From Bifidobacterium oedipodis (GTDB taxonomy: Bacteria > Actinomycetota > Actinomycetes > Actinomycetales > Bifidobacteriaceae): a DNA stretch of 64,000 nucleotides. How positions within the stretch are numbered: position 1 is the first letter of the stretch; every line of letters starts with the position of its first letter. A program made the translations under genes and the position numbers. Shown here piece after piece: positions 47,192-56,283 of this stretch. The notes below the pieces were generated by a model, which saw nothing but the letters and a program-made list of their open reading frames with translations, was not told the origin of the DNA and did no database searches. The DNA lies in NCBI RefSeq assembly GCF_012932425.1, contig NZ_JAAIII010000002.1, positions 248,001 to 312,000 on the forward strand, in the 5' to 3' direction.

Positions 47192-48229
47192 ATGACTACA
47201 ACAACCGCACCACAGCGCAGTGACGCACAACGACCGAAACTCACCGAAATCGCTCAGAAAGCCGGCGTCTCCGTCTCTACCGTGTCCAAAGTCATCAACG
47301 GACGCAGAGATATCGGCGCGGCTACTCGACAAAAAGTCGAGGCAATCCTCAACGAATATGGATACCAAAAATCGTTGGTCAAAGCTGTTCCCTCACGCCA
47401 AATCGACATTGTTTTTCAAGATTTTGAAGAGATGTGGGCTATGGAACTGCTCAAGGGCGTAACCGAAACCGTCAGTCGCCACGGTATCAGCGTCACCGTC
47501 ACCGAATTGAAAAATCGCGATGCCAATGGCGCCCCATGGACTCAAGATATCCTCGAACGCCGGCCACTAGGCGTAATTCTTATTTTTTCGGATCTGTCGG
47601 CGCAAGACAAGAAGCGATTCGTATCCCGACAAATCCCCTTCGTAACACTTGATCCTGCAGGAGACCCAGCCCCAGACAGCACCACCATTCGCGCCGATAA
47701 TTGGACCGGAGGACTTGTCGCCACTCGGCATCTGACATCGCTCGGGCACCATCGTATCGGTATCATCACCGGCCCGATGCATCAACTGTGCGCCAAGGCA
47801 CGTTACGACGGCTACTTGTCCGCTTTAGCTGAGGCAGGCATCGATTTCGATCCGTCGCTGATGCGCGAAGGTCAGTTTCACGTACAGGATGGATTTGAAC
47901 ACGCCATGTCGCTACTAACCGCGCCTAACCGTCCCACCGCAATCGTCGCAGGCAACGATCTGCAAGCTATGGGCATTTACGATGCCGCACGCCAACTGGG
48001 ATTATCCGTACCGGAAGATCTTTCTGTCGTTGGCTTCGACGACGTGACCTTCTCTAAACTTCTCAGCCCCTCATTGACCACTGTGTTGCAACCATTGGCC
48101 CAGATGGCCGGTTGCGCCGCCAATTTGCTATTGGAGATGAACGCAGGCCATTCCGTTGCGCAAGACACCGTTTTTCCCACCACACTTGTTGTACGCAACA
48201 GCACCGCGAAGCCACGACATATCAACTAA
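47192..48229 (+). CDS. LacI-family regulator of the xylan island
   Basis: 345-residue regulator: HTH at about residues 14-60 (LTEIAQKAGVSVSTVSKVINGRRDIGAATRQKVE, with hinge helix), then the periplasmic-binding-like sensor (IDIVFQDFEEMWAMELLKGV, FVTLDPAGDPAPDSTTIRADNWTGG, TSLGHHRIGIITGPMHQLCA, AGNDLQAMGIYDAARQLGL, LSVVGFDDVTFSKLLSPSLT). It probably represses GH67, the esterase and the importer until a xylan-derived sugar appears. Divergent from GH67; a hairpin behind it ends transcription against the convergent GH2 gene. Confidence 0.93.
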   Translation: MTTTTAPQRSDAQRPKLTEIAQKAGVSVSTVSKVINGRRDIGAATRQKVEAILNEYGYQKSLVKAVPSRQIDIVFQDFEEMWAMELLKGVTETVSRHGISVTVTELKNRDANGAPWTQDILERRPLGVILIFSDLSAQDKKRFVSRQIPFVTLDPAGDPAPDSTTIRADNWTGGLVATRHLTSLGHHRIGIITGPMHQLCAKARYDGYLSALAEAGIDFDPSLMREGQFHVQDGFEHAMSLLTAPNRPTAIVAGNDLQAMGIYDAARQLGLSVPEDLSVVGFDDVTFSKLLSPSLTTVLQPLAQMAGCAANLLLEMNAGHSVAQDTVFPTTLVVRNSTAKPRHIN

Positions 48230-48238
48230 ATCAAATAC

Positions 48239-48279
48239 GGGGATTCGACATCCGAAACATTACGCAATGTCAAATCCCC
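48239..48279. terminator. bidirectional terminator between LacI and GH2
   Basis: 13-base arms (48239-48251 with 48267-48279) with one mismatch and a 15-base loop between convergent genes. No long T-run. Confidence 0.6.
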
Positions 48280-48321
48280 GCATCTATTCACAGGCTCAGT
48301 GTTTTCGCGGCCTAGCAATAA

Positions 48322-50691
48322 CTAACGCACCACAATGGTCTGCGAAGCAGACTGCATACCGGCAGCATCAGCACTGAGCACCACGCGTCCGGCCTCGCCA
48401 GTGAATCGCAGCATCACTGACGCCACGCCTTGGTACATGTGGATTGCGTCGCCGCCATACGGCTCGTTGCCCATCAGATTGCCATTATCGACCGCAACGA
48501 TCTCGGCGGGGCCTTCCACGCGGAATCGCACGGACGTGCTTTCACGGAATACCGGGTTGCCATCGGTATCAAGGCATTGCACGCAGAACAGCTGTTCATA
48601 TCCGCGTTCGGCGGGCACGTCTACAACTTCAGGCAGTGCCGGTCGTCCAAGCGCCGCAATATCGGCGAATTGGAGCGAGACAGCCGGCGAGACCGGAGTG
48701 ACGATCTCTTCACGGCATACTTCTTTACCGTCACGATAGCCAATCACCGTCAGCGTGCCCGGATGCCAAGGCAAGTAACCGGTGACCACACGGTTGGGGT
48801 ATTCGCGCACCGGCTTGCAGAACAGTTCACGGTAGGGGTGCAGAATACGAATCTCATCGCAGTTGGTCGCCACCATATAAGGCATGACGCCACGCTGGAA
48901 TTGCGGGAAATGCCAGTGACCGACGAACGGCGGGATATCCCAGTGCTCCTTGACATTCTCATCCGGCTGGGAGTAGTCGGCGACCATGAAATGCACGAAA
49001 GGTTCGCCATCGGCCTGCCAATACGACTTCATCAGCCAGTAGCCAGCTTTGGGCACACCATTAGTGCGCACCAACGCACCCGACCATCCCTTCGACGGCC
49101 AACCCATCGATTCGCCGAGATAGTCGAAGCCGGCCCAGATGGTACCGCCGACCACCCATTCCTTCTCTTCCGGCACCAGATTCGGGTTTTCGCTGATGTA
49201 ATCCTGCATCTGCAGGTCATGCCCCACAAACCACTGGTACACTTCAGATCCGAAAATCGGCTTATCCGGAATCATGGCATGCACACGGTCATACCATTGT
49301 TCGGAGTAATTCAGCACCGTCACATCAGTGATATCGGCAATTAGTTTGATGCGTTCCACGCGTTCGGCCGGATCTTCAATCTCGTGATCAGCCAAGGCCT
49401 CATCAGTGGCTTGAATAATGCCTTCAGACGAACTGGTATCAGCCGCCTCGGATTGGAAGTGCGGACTCATCGCACATCCCACCGGACGCCCGGTGGGGTC
49501 AAGCCGATGCGCTTCATCCACCAATTGCCGCAGAATCGCCAGCATGGAGCGCTTGGCCTGATTCTCCACCTCGTTGCCCACGCCCCACATCACCACACTG
49601 GGGCGATTGCGGTCGCGACGAATCATCGCCGCCAAGTCATAGCACCAACCGGCTTCGAAATAACGCTTGTAATGGCCAGACTGCCACTTGTCAAACGGTT
49701 CAGAATACACGTAAAAGCCGAGTTCATCAGCCAAGTCAAGCATTTCACGCGGATGAACGTGGTGAGCCAAGCGCAGACCATTACACCCGATTGCCTTCAA
49801 TTCCTCAAGACGCGCACGAATCAATTCCTTCTTGGCGGCGGAGCCCACGCACCCCATATCCTGATGCAGGCACACGCCACGGAACACGGTTCTGACCCCA
49901 TTAATCAACATACCGCGGTCAGGGTCGAGCTTCACATCCCTCAAACCAATGCGTTGCTCGATGGCATCCGAGCCATCCGGCAGAGCTACGTTCAGCGTAT
50001 ACAGGTACGGATCCTCCGCGCTCCACAGATGCACATCGGCAACCTGCAGAGTCAGACCAGATGCGGCATCACCCCGAACCTCGCCGACGACATTGTCCTC
50101 AGCATCACACAGCGTCACAGCGATCTCACCAACGGTCGGGCGATCCTCAGAATCCATGGATATAGTCAATGTGGCAGCCTGTGCAGCAAAATCCACTTGC
50201 TGGCTCACCAGAACATCACGTTCATCCAAGTGCCGCTCGGGAACCTCAATAAGCTTGACGGTACGATAGATACCCGCACCGGAATACCAACGGTCAGTCG
50301 GAGCGTCAAGGTTCTCCACACGAATCAGAATCTCATTGTCACCGGCTTTGAGCGCGTTCGTGATATCCAAGCGGAACGGGCTATAGCCGTATGCCTGCCC
50401 TCCAACTTCAACGCCGTTAACCGTCACAGTCGAGTTCTCGTAAACGCCATCGAAATCCAAATAAAATCGATGACCTTCAGCCAGCTCGCCTATAGTAAGC
50501 GTGCGGCGATACCAGCCGATACCCCACCAATCGCGGAACGCCTGATCGACTCCCCAATCCATCGGATTGACCATTGGACGGTTGATGGCCCAATCGTGCG
50601 GCAAATTGATAGCTGTACCCTCGCCTGCCGGAGCAGGCCGTTCACCAGACGAGAATTCCCAACTATCCATAAGTTCGGTAACGGTACGCAT
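48322..50691 (-). CDS. GH2 family beta-glycosidase
   Basis: 789-residue enzyme with the GH2 layout: sugar-binding jelly roll (about 1-165, with INLPHDWAINRP and GIGWYRRTL), Ig-like domain (about 175-265), TIM barrel with acid/base Glu in MWGVGNEVEN and nucleophile Glu in IFGSEVYQWF, then a C-terminal Ig-like domain (from about 590). No signal peptide. GH2 includes beta-galactosidases, mannosidases and glucuronidases; the barrel motifs do not decide. ATG at 50691 follows AAGGA; a longer frame upstream looks non-coding. Divergent from the LacI-SBP fusion, which probably controls it. Confidence 0.9.
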   Translation of the reverse strand: MRTVTELMDSWEFSSGERPAPAGEGTAINLPHDWAINRPMVNPMDWGVDQAFRDWWGIGWYRRTLTIGELAEGHRFYLDFDGVYENSTVTVNGVEVGGQAYGYSPFRLDITNALKAGDNEILIRVENLDAPTDRWYSGAGIYRTVKLIEVPERHLDERDVLVSQQVDFAAQAATLTISMDSEDRPTVGEIAVTLCDAEDNVVGEVRGDAASGLTLQVADVHLWSAEDPYLYTLNVALPDGSDAIEQRIGLRDVKLDPDRGMLINGVRTVFRGVCLHQDMGCVGSAAKKELIRARLEELKAIGCNGLRLAHHVHPREMLDLADELGFYVYSEPFDKWQSGHYKRYFEAGWCYDLAAMIRRDRNRPSVVMWGVGNEVENQAKRSMLAILRQLVDEAHRLDPTGRPVGCAMSPHFQSEAADTSSSEGIIQATDEALADHEIEDPAERVERIKLIADITDVTVLNYSEQWYDRVHAMIPDKPIFGSEVYQWFVGHDLQMQDYISENPNLVPEEKEWVVGGTIWAGFDYLGESMGWPSKGWSGALVRTNGVPKAGYWLMKSYWQADGEPFVHFMVADYSQPDENVKEHWDIPPFVGHWHFPQFQRGVMPYMVATNCDEIRILHPYRELFCKPVREYPNRVVTGYLPWHPGTLTVIGYRDGKEVCREEIVTPVSPAVSLQFADIAALGRPALPEVVDVPAERGYEQLFCVQCLDTDGNPVFRESTSVRFRVEGPAEIVAVDNGNLMGNEPYGGDAIHMYQGVASVMLRFTGEAGRVVLSADAAGMQSASQTIVVR

Positions 50692-50878
50692 GATGCAAAG
50701 TCCTTTCCGAGAGCGACCTCTTTGGCAGATGGGTTTACTGTATCGAATTGTTACCAAGCGAGCTATAATTTTTGCCAATATTGCGCACAGTTACGGATGT
50801 TCATAACAATATATGTCACAATGGCTTCTCCGCACCTGCGTAATGCATCACCTAGTTCAACCGAGTCGGGAAGGCGTA
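50692..50878. promoter_or_regulatory. divergent promoter region between GH2 and the LacI-SBP fusion
   Basis: 187 bp. A TATAAT-like box (CTATAATTTT) is at 50763-50772 on the plus strand, with the dyad CAATATTG at 50776-50783 inside TTGCCAATATTGCGC. This is the best candidate operator for the fused regulator. Confidence 0.4.
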
Positions 50879-53191
50879 ATGAACTCATCTCGCAACGTCA
50901 CCTTGGCCCATATCGCGCAGCAATTGGGATTAAGCCAGTCAACAGTATCCCGTGCGCTCTCTCGTACCGGGCGTGTTTCTGCCGCAACTGAGGCTCGCGT
51001 ACGTCAGGCAGCGCAAGCCTCAGGGTATGTGCTTCCCCAGGGCCATGTCATGATTGCGGGAGGTGCAACCAAACGCATTGCCATTATCACCCCATCGCTC
51101 AATGAACCGTCCGCAGCAATGCTGGCCGAGCATCTGCAGCATCGACTCGCCGAATCCGGCCATGAACCACTCGTGCTTAGCACCGGCGGAAGCCTGCAAC
51201 ATGAACACACACTGATTCATACATGGAACAGCGCTGCGGACGGATTCGTTCTCATATCCCCCGGCTCAGCTGACGCACAGATTCGTCGGCTGGCAGCAAT
51301 ACTGCCAACCGTGGTAGTCGACCGTTACATTTCCACAGTGTCTTCGGTCATTGCCGATGCCAGCACCGGTATAACCGCAGCGATAAAAACCTTGCACGGC
51401 ATGGGCCACTCCAGCATCACCTATGTGGCAGGACCTTCATCATGGGCGAATACGCATCGTCGTCGCGCATTATGGCAGGCAGCGATGCGGGCACATATGG
51501 AATGCCGCATTATCGAAGACTGTCCAGATACTGTTAACGGAGGACGAGCGGCTTTTGCACTGTATGATCAGCATCGCACCGACGCCGTACTAACCTTCAA
51601 CGATGCCATGGCCGCTGGGTTCATCACGACTGCTATCGAGCATGGACTGCGTCTGCCTAAAGATGTGTCGGTAATCGGATATGGCGACTCCACGCTGGCA
51701 GATCTTGTCAGGCCTACCATGTCTTCCATTCATCTGCCCTGGAATGCCTGGACCGATGCCATTGCCGCAGCATTGGAGGAACAATTCGACTCTTCCAAGA
51801 CAAAGCGTGTGACCACACGTTCGGTCGCCACACGCTTTATTCAACGAGCCAGCATTGCCCGCAAACAGTCAGTGCCACAAGCACGGCGTTTGGCATTCGA
51901 TTCCCTATCGTCGTTGCGTTCGGCACCACATACAGACTTGACTCTTATGGTCAGCTCTCTTGCGGAGCTACAACCTGCATTAGACGCGTTCGCACAACGA
52001 TTCCCTCATATTCATCTGCACGCGGAGGAATCAGGGCCGCAAGCCTCGGCCATCGCTCTGCTGCGCAACCGAAAAGATGCGGACCGCAATGTACCAGACC
52101 TGTTCCGTGTGGAATACGACAAGCTTCCCGAATTGGCTTTTTCCGGACAAATCCTCAATTTCCGGTTCCCTCGCATCGAACGTGAATTCACGGCCAGATT
52201 TCTTCCGCAGACACTGGCGTCCGTACACGTTGAGGGCGGACTGTTCGGCGTTCCCACCGACATTGCACAGATGGTGATGTTTTGCCGAACCGACATGTTG
52301 AATGCAGCCAATCTGCCCATACCGCGCACATGGCGCGACTACCATGATGTCGGCGCACGACTTCGGGAACGACTCCCCGGCACTGCCATGGGATTCATCA
52401 ATGTCGCAGATGCACAACATTATCTGTCGCTGCTGCGCATGGCTGGCGCCCCGCTATGGACGCAACATGATGCAACCAACATTCAGCTATCTCTCAATGC
52501 ACCCGAAGTAGTGGCCGCTGCCAAGCTCTTGCAACACTGCATTGATGACGGCGTGCTTATTTGTGAACCGCACACCGCCCACATGACCGATGGGACAATC
52601 GCTTCAGGGCGGTATGCGGCACCAGTAACAGCCTCATGGTTCGCGCCATTGATTGTCCGTGCTCACCCCAACGGAACAGGACTATGGCAGGCGACGCTGC
52701 CTCCATCTTTCTCGGCCCCGGAGCAACTGGTTACCTCCACAGTGGGCGGCTCCGCACTAGTTATTAACGCCGACGCGCCGCGCGATCGGCAAGCGACGGC
52801 ATTGGCGAGCGCACTGTGGCTGACGTCCGATCCACAATCCATGGCGGTGCAATCGCTGCGCAACTCTCCATCTGCGGTGAGTCTCTACCACGACAATCAG
52901 GAGGCATACGCTCCTCATAACCGCTCGGAATCATTACCTTCCGACGTTTCCGACGATTCGTTCTTCGGTTCATCGCTACGGAACGCCTATATCGATTCGA
53001 TGCAACGACTCGATACGCATTGGAAACCCCTGCCGTTTATGACACAAGTAGATGCCGATTTTCGAGATACTATCCTGCCCGAATTGGCTCCGGGCGGACA
53101 TTCACAAGATTTGCTCACGCAATGGCAAGCCAGCATCGCCAATCACGGCCGCTCGCTCGGTTTCACCGTCCACATCTCCAACAAGGGCTGA
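50879..53191 (+). CDS. LacI regulator fused to a solute-binding-protein domain
   Basis: 770 residues, about twice a normal LacI protein. Residues about 5-55: LacI HTH (VTLAHIAQQLGLSQSTVSRA, hinge region to VLPQG). About 62-330: LacI sensor (IAIITPSLNEPSAAMLAEHL, TYVAGPSSWANTHRRRALWQ, AVLTFNDAMAAGFITTAIEH, DVSVIGYGDSTLADLVRP). About 350-770: a type II extracellular solute-binding-like domain (LTLMVSSLAELQPALDAFAQ, GGLFGVPTDIAQMVMFCRTD, LPIPRTWRDYHDVGARLRE, MGFINVADAQHYLSLLRMAG). No signal peptide or lipobox, so the binding domain is cytosolic. ATG at 50879 has GGGAAGG at five bases. It probably integrates two ligands to control GH2 (inference). Confidence 0.9.
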   Translation: MNSSRNVTLAHIAQQLGLSQSTVSRALSRTGRVSAATEARVRQAAQASGYVLPQGHVMIAGGATKRIAIITPSLNEPSAAMLAEHLQHRLAESGHEPLVLSTGGSLQHEHTLIHTWNSAADGFVLISPGSADAQIRRLAAILPTVVVDRYISTVSSVIADASTGITAAIKTLHGMGHSSITYVAGPSSWANTHRRRALWQAAMRAHMECRIIEDCPDTVNGGRAAFALYDQHRTDAVLTFNDAMAAGFITTAIEHGLRLPKDVSVIGYGDSTLADLVRPTMSSIHLPWNAWTDAIAAALEEQFDSSKTKRVTTRSVATRFIQRASIARKQSVPQARRLAFDSLSSLRSAPHTDLTLMVSSLAELQPALDAFAQRFPHIHLHAEESGPQASAIALLRNRKDADRNVPDLFRVEYDKLPELAFSGQILNFRFPRIEREFTARFLPQTLASVHVEGGLFGVPTDIAQMVMFCRTDMLNAANLPIPRTWRDYHDVGARLRERLPGTAMGFINVADAQHYLSLLRMAGAPLWTQHDATNIQLSLNAPEVVAAAKLLQHCIDDGVLICEPHTAHMTDGTIASGRYAAPVTASWFAPLIVRAHPNGTGLWQATLPPSFSAPEQLVTSTVGGSALVINADAPRDRQATALASALWLTSDPQSMAVQSLRNSPSAVSLYHDNQEAYAPHNRSESLPSDVSDDSFFGSSLRNAYIDSMQRLDTHWKPLPFMTQVDADFRDTILPELAPGGHSQDLLTQWQASIANHGRSLGFTVHISNKG

Positions 53192-53282
53192 TGGCACTAT
53201 CAACGCATCTCTGTGCACGTCCCAGCGAAAAGACGATGGCTCTGTTTCATATCAATCCCATAATTGTGCCCCCCTGATACCA

Positions 53283-53318
53283 GAAAGCCGCCCGCAACGA
53301 ATGCTGCGGACGGCTTTC
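53283..53318. terminator. terminator after the LacI-SBP fusion gene
   Basis: 14-base arms (53283-53296 with 53305-53318) with one mismatch and an 8-base loop, about 90 bp after the regulator stop codon. The left arm reads GAAAGCCGCCCGCA. Convergent to the xylA side, so it may serve both strands. The rest of 53192-53420 shows no gene. Confidence 0.65.
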
Positions 53319-53420
53319 CGATACGGAAGGAAGGAGAAGGAGAGAAGAACAATACTGTGATGCCTGTTGCGCTCATCCGTTGGAACGGAATAAGCGCGAA
53401 CAGACGTCTTGGTCAGGCCA

Positions 53421-53570
53421 TCACACTGTGGTGGCCTCGGCAGGTGCGCACTCGCCGGTGTCGGCCCGGCTGCCCGTCTGTTCAAGCAGAGCACACAGCT
53501 TCGGCCTCCAAACCGGCTTCAGCGGCACCAGTGCCAGCATGACGAGCGTGAGTACAACACCTGCCGTCAT
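53421..53570 (-). pseudogene. 49-codon remnant resembling the end of an MFS transporter
   Basis: An open frame on the minus strand, starting five bases after the xylA stop. It encodes one hydrophobic helix (MTAGVVLTLVMLALVPLKPV) and a charged tail (WRPKLCALLEQTGSRADTGE), as at the C-terminus of a major facilitator transporter. The missing eleven helices and the lack of a good ribosome site suggest the residue of a deleted xylose or xyloside transporter gene. It may instead be a small membrane protein. Confidence 0.45.
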
Positions 53571-53575
53571 GATGA

Positions 53576-54922
53576 TCAGGCCTCAGCCAGGGCTTCGACG
53601 ATGTAGTTGTTGATGGTGGCCTTGACGGACTCGAGGTGATCGGACTTGGTGGCGGCGATCAGCTCGGACTGCGGCTTGTCGAGGCTGTAGGCTTCGAGGT
53701 CGGCCAGGGTGACCTTGCCTTCGTCGATGTCCTTGCCGATGCCGGAGTCGTAGGAAGCGTAACGCTCGGCCTGCAGGTTCTCGATGAACTTGTCCTGGTG
53801 CATCTTGTCGGCCACGATCAGGCCCATGGCGAAGGTGTCCATGCCGGCGATGTGCGAGCGGAACAGATCCTCGGCGTAGAAGGAGGTACGACGCGGCTTG
53901 GCGTCGAAGTTCAGGCCGCCCTTCGGGCCGATGGAGCCTTCGTCGAGCACTTCCCACATCACGGTGGTGGTTTCCATCAGGTCGGTCGGGAACTCATCCA
54001 TATCCCAGCCGATGAGCTTGTCGCCCTGGTTGGCGTCCAGCGAGCCGAGCACGCCGGCTTCGCGGGCGGTGCGAATCTCGTGCTGATAGGTGTGGCCAGC
54101 CAGGTTGGCGTGGTTGCCCTCGAGGTTGAGCTTCATGAAGTCGATGTCGTAGGTCTTCAGGAAGGCGATGGCGGTAGCGGCATCGAAGTCGTACTGGTGC
54201 ATCGTGGGTTCCTTGGCCTTCGGCTCGATGAGGAACTGGGCATCCAGGCCGATTTCCTTGGCGTACTCGTGGCACATGTGGAAGAACTGAGCCATGTGGC
54301 CCTGCTCACGCTTCATCTGGGTGTTCCACAGGTTCTCGTAGCCTTCGCGGCCGCCCCAGAACACATAGTTCTCAGCGCCCAGACGCTTGGCGATCTCCAG
54401 GGAGTGCTTCAGCTGGCCGCCGGAGTAGGCATAGATGTCAGCGAACGGCGAGGTGGAGGCGCCGGAAACGAAGCGCGGGTTGGTGAACAGGGAGGAGGTG
54501 TTCCACAGCAGCTTGACGCCGGTGGCCTTCATCTGCTCTTCGATGCGGTCGACAACCTTGTCGAGGTTGGCGTTGGTCTCGCGCAGGGTGTCGCCTTCGG
54601 GGGCAATGTCGCGGTCATGGAAGCAGAAGTACTCGGCACCGAGCTTGGTGAAGAACTCGAAGGCGTAGTCAACCTTGGCGAGGGCCTCGTCCATCGGGTT
54701 GGAGTACTTGCCGTACCACGGACGGTGCGAGGTGCCGGTGCCGAACGGATCGACCAGTTCCTGATCGAAGGTGTGCCACCAAGCGACGCCGAAGCGCAGC
54801 CAATCCTTCATCTTCTTGCCGGCGACAACCTTGTCGGCGTCGTAGTAATGGAAGGCAAGACCCTCCTGGGGTCCCTTCTCGCGGCCAACGTACTCAATCT
54901 TGTCAATATCCCACAGACCCAT
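53576..54922 (-). CDS. xylA: xylose isomerase
   Basis: 448-residue class II enzyme converting D-xylose to D-xylulose with two divalent metals. Motifs: [16 protein letters not shown] with the catalytic His, [43 protein letters not shown] and [35 protein letters not shown] precedes ATG at 54922. Monocistronic or with the remnant downstream; xylB lies far away but shares an operator-like sequence. Its strongly GC3-biased codons suggest high expression. Confidence 0.97.
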   Translation of the reverse strand: MGLWDIDKIEYVGREKGPQEGLAFHYYDADKVVAGKKMKDWLRFGVAWWHTFDQELVDPFGTGTSHRPWYGKYSNPMDEALAKVDYAFEFFTKLGAEYFCFHDRDIAPEGDTLRETNANLDKVVDRIEEQMKATGVKLLWNTSSLFTNPRFVSGASTSPFADIYAYSGGQLKHSLEIAKRLGAENYVFWGGREGYENLWNTQMKREQGHMAQFFHMCHEYAKEIGLDAQFLIEPKAKEPTMHQYDFDAATAIAFLKTYDIDFMKLNLEGNHANLAGHTYQHEIRTAREAGVLGSLDANQGDKLIGWDMDEFPTDLMETTTVMWEVLDEGSIGPKGGLNFDAKPRRTSFYAEDLFRSHIAGMDTFAMGLIVADKMHQDKFIENLQAERYASYDSGIGKDIDEGKVTLADLEAYSLDKPQSELIAATKSDHLESVKATINNYIVEALAEA

Positions 54923-54969
54923 TTGGGCGCTCCTTTGCAGCTATGCGGCGTAACGGATTACAGGAAACA

Positions 54970-54988
54970 TAATAAAACCATCAAACTA
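54970..54988 (-). promoter_or_regulatory. putative XylR operator at xylA
   Basis: On the minus strand TAGTTTGATGGTTTTATTA, 13 of 19 positions identical to the dyad at xylB (25479-25497). TTTGACAAATATAG next to it resembles a -35 region. Confidence 0.45.
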
Positions 54989-55187
54989 TATTTGTCAAAT
55001 CATTGAATTTTTATGGTTACACTACTGCAAATCCTTGAGACTCCGCCATTATTGCAGCTCTAGATCGCCCTTAACAAGGCTGTCGCGACACTCCGAAGCA
55101 AAGTAATTTCTGCGATGAATCAGCTGTCGCCAACACATCGACGGCTGCCAACGTATCACCTAACTGCATCGCCTACCGTCGCAACAT

Positions 55188-56096
55188 CTAGCGCGCTGCC
55201 GAACGATGCAGACGCACCAAATCAAAGGTATAAATCACCAACGCCAGCCATATCACCGAGAACGAAACAAAACGGTGCGCCGGTACCTGCTCCCCCAGCA
55301 CCACCAGTCCCAAAATCAGCTGAATCGTCGGGGTGATGTATTGCGTGAAACTCACGGTCAGGAAGGTCGCATGCTTGACTCCGTATGAGGTGAGCACCAG
55401 CGGAATCACCGTCAGCACACCGCAACCGCCCAGCAACGCCCACACCCACCAGGGCGCTCCCTGCGGCACACCAAGGCGAGGCTGCACGGCGAGCGCCACA
55501 AAAGCGATCGGCGTGAGCACACCGGTTTCAAACGTCAACGATTGGAAGGGATCAAGCGGCACGAATCGTTTGATCAGGCAATACCCCGAATAGCTGAGCA
55601 CCATAATAAACGCGATGCCAGGGAACGCGCCCGTGTCGATGATGTAGAGCACGCAGCCTCCCAATGCGATTAGCATGGACGCCGCGCCAAGTCGGCTGGT
55701 GTGTTCGCGCAGGAACACCAGCGCGAAGAACATATTGATCAGCGGCAGCAGGAATCCGCCCACGCTGGCTTCGGATGTGCGCCCGATTGACACCAGATAG
55801 ATATAGGCCACCCAATCAATGGTGACCAGCACCGCTGCGGCGACGGACATCCAAAATACTTTCGGCGTGGCCCACATCGCCCGGACCGCTGCAACCAGCC
55901 CGCTCCAACGGCGGGTGAGCAGCATGAATACCACCATCACCACGGCCGCGGTGACGATGCGGTAGAGCATCACGTTCACCGACGACACCGTATCAAGAGC
56001 GGCCCAATACACCGGAAACATGCCATATACCAACGATGCCGCCACAGCGGCGGTCACGCCCTGCGGCGTCTGCTTGACTTCAATCGCACTTGCCAT
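55188..56096 (-). CDS. EamA/RarD-type transporter
   Basis: 302-residue inner-membrane protein with about ten helices in two EamA repeats. RarD-like features: GVTAAVAASLVYGMFPVYWAAL, WKGS-type loop reduced to NVMLYRIVTAAVVMVVFML, VDWVAYIYLVSIGRTSEASVGGFLLPL, and QYITPTIQLILGLVVLGEQVP at the C-terminus. It may export a metabolite or act in amino acid efflux; the substrate is unknown. ATG at 56096. Divergent from metY. Confidence 0.88.
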   Translation of the reverse strand: MASAIEVKQTPQGVTAAVAASLVYGMFPVYWAALDTVSSVNVMLYRIVTAAVVMVVFMLLTRRWSGLVAAVRAMWATPKVFWMSVAAAVLVTIDWVAYIYLVSIGRTSEASVGGFLLPLINMFFALVFLREHTSRLGAASMLIALGGCVLYIIDTGAFPGIAFIMVLSYSGYCLIKRFVPLDPFQSLTFETGVLTPIAFVALAVQPRLGVPQGAPWWVWALLGGCGVLTVIPLVLTSYGVKHATFLTVSFTQYITPTIQLILGLVVLGEQVPAHRFVSFSVIWLALVIYTFDLVRLHRSAAR

Positions 56097-56283
56097 CCTC
56101 GCCCTACTCCCAGCGCTACAGCTTTACCATCGTTGCATCCTATCGAACGACCTGGTCTGCTTATTGAGCGGCTGAACGCAAAGCACCACGCACACGCAAA
56201 CGCCCACGCGAACACAGTCGCCCGCGTGAGTACAGTGGTGATGACCGATGAACCCATGTTGTGAAGCGCAAAGGAGAGCGTGA

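Noticed and set aside
53636..55006. 456-codon open frame antisense to xylA
   Set aside because: Composition typical of the complement of a highly biased gene; xylA is unmistakable on the other strand.
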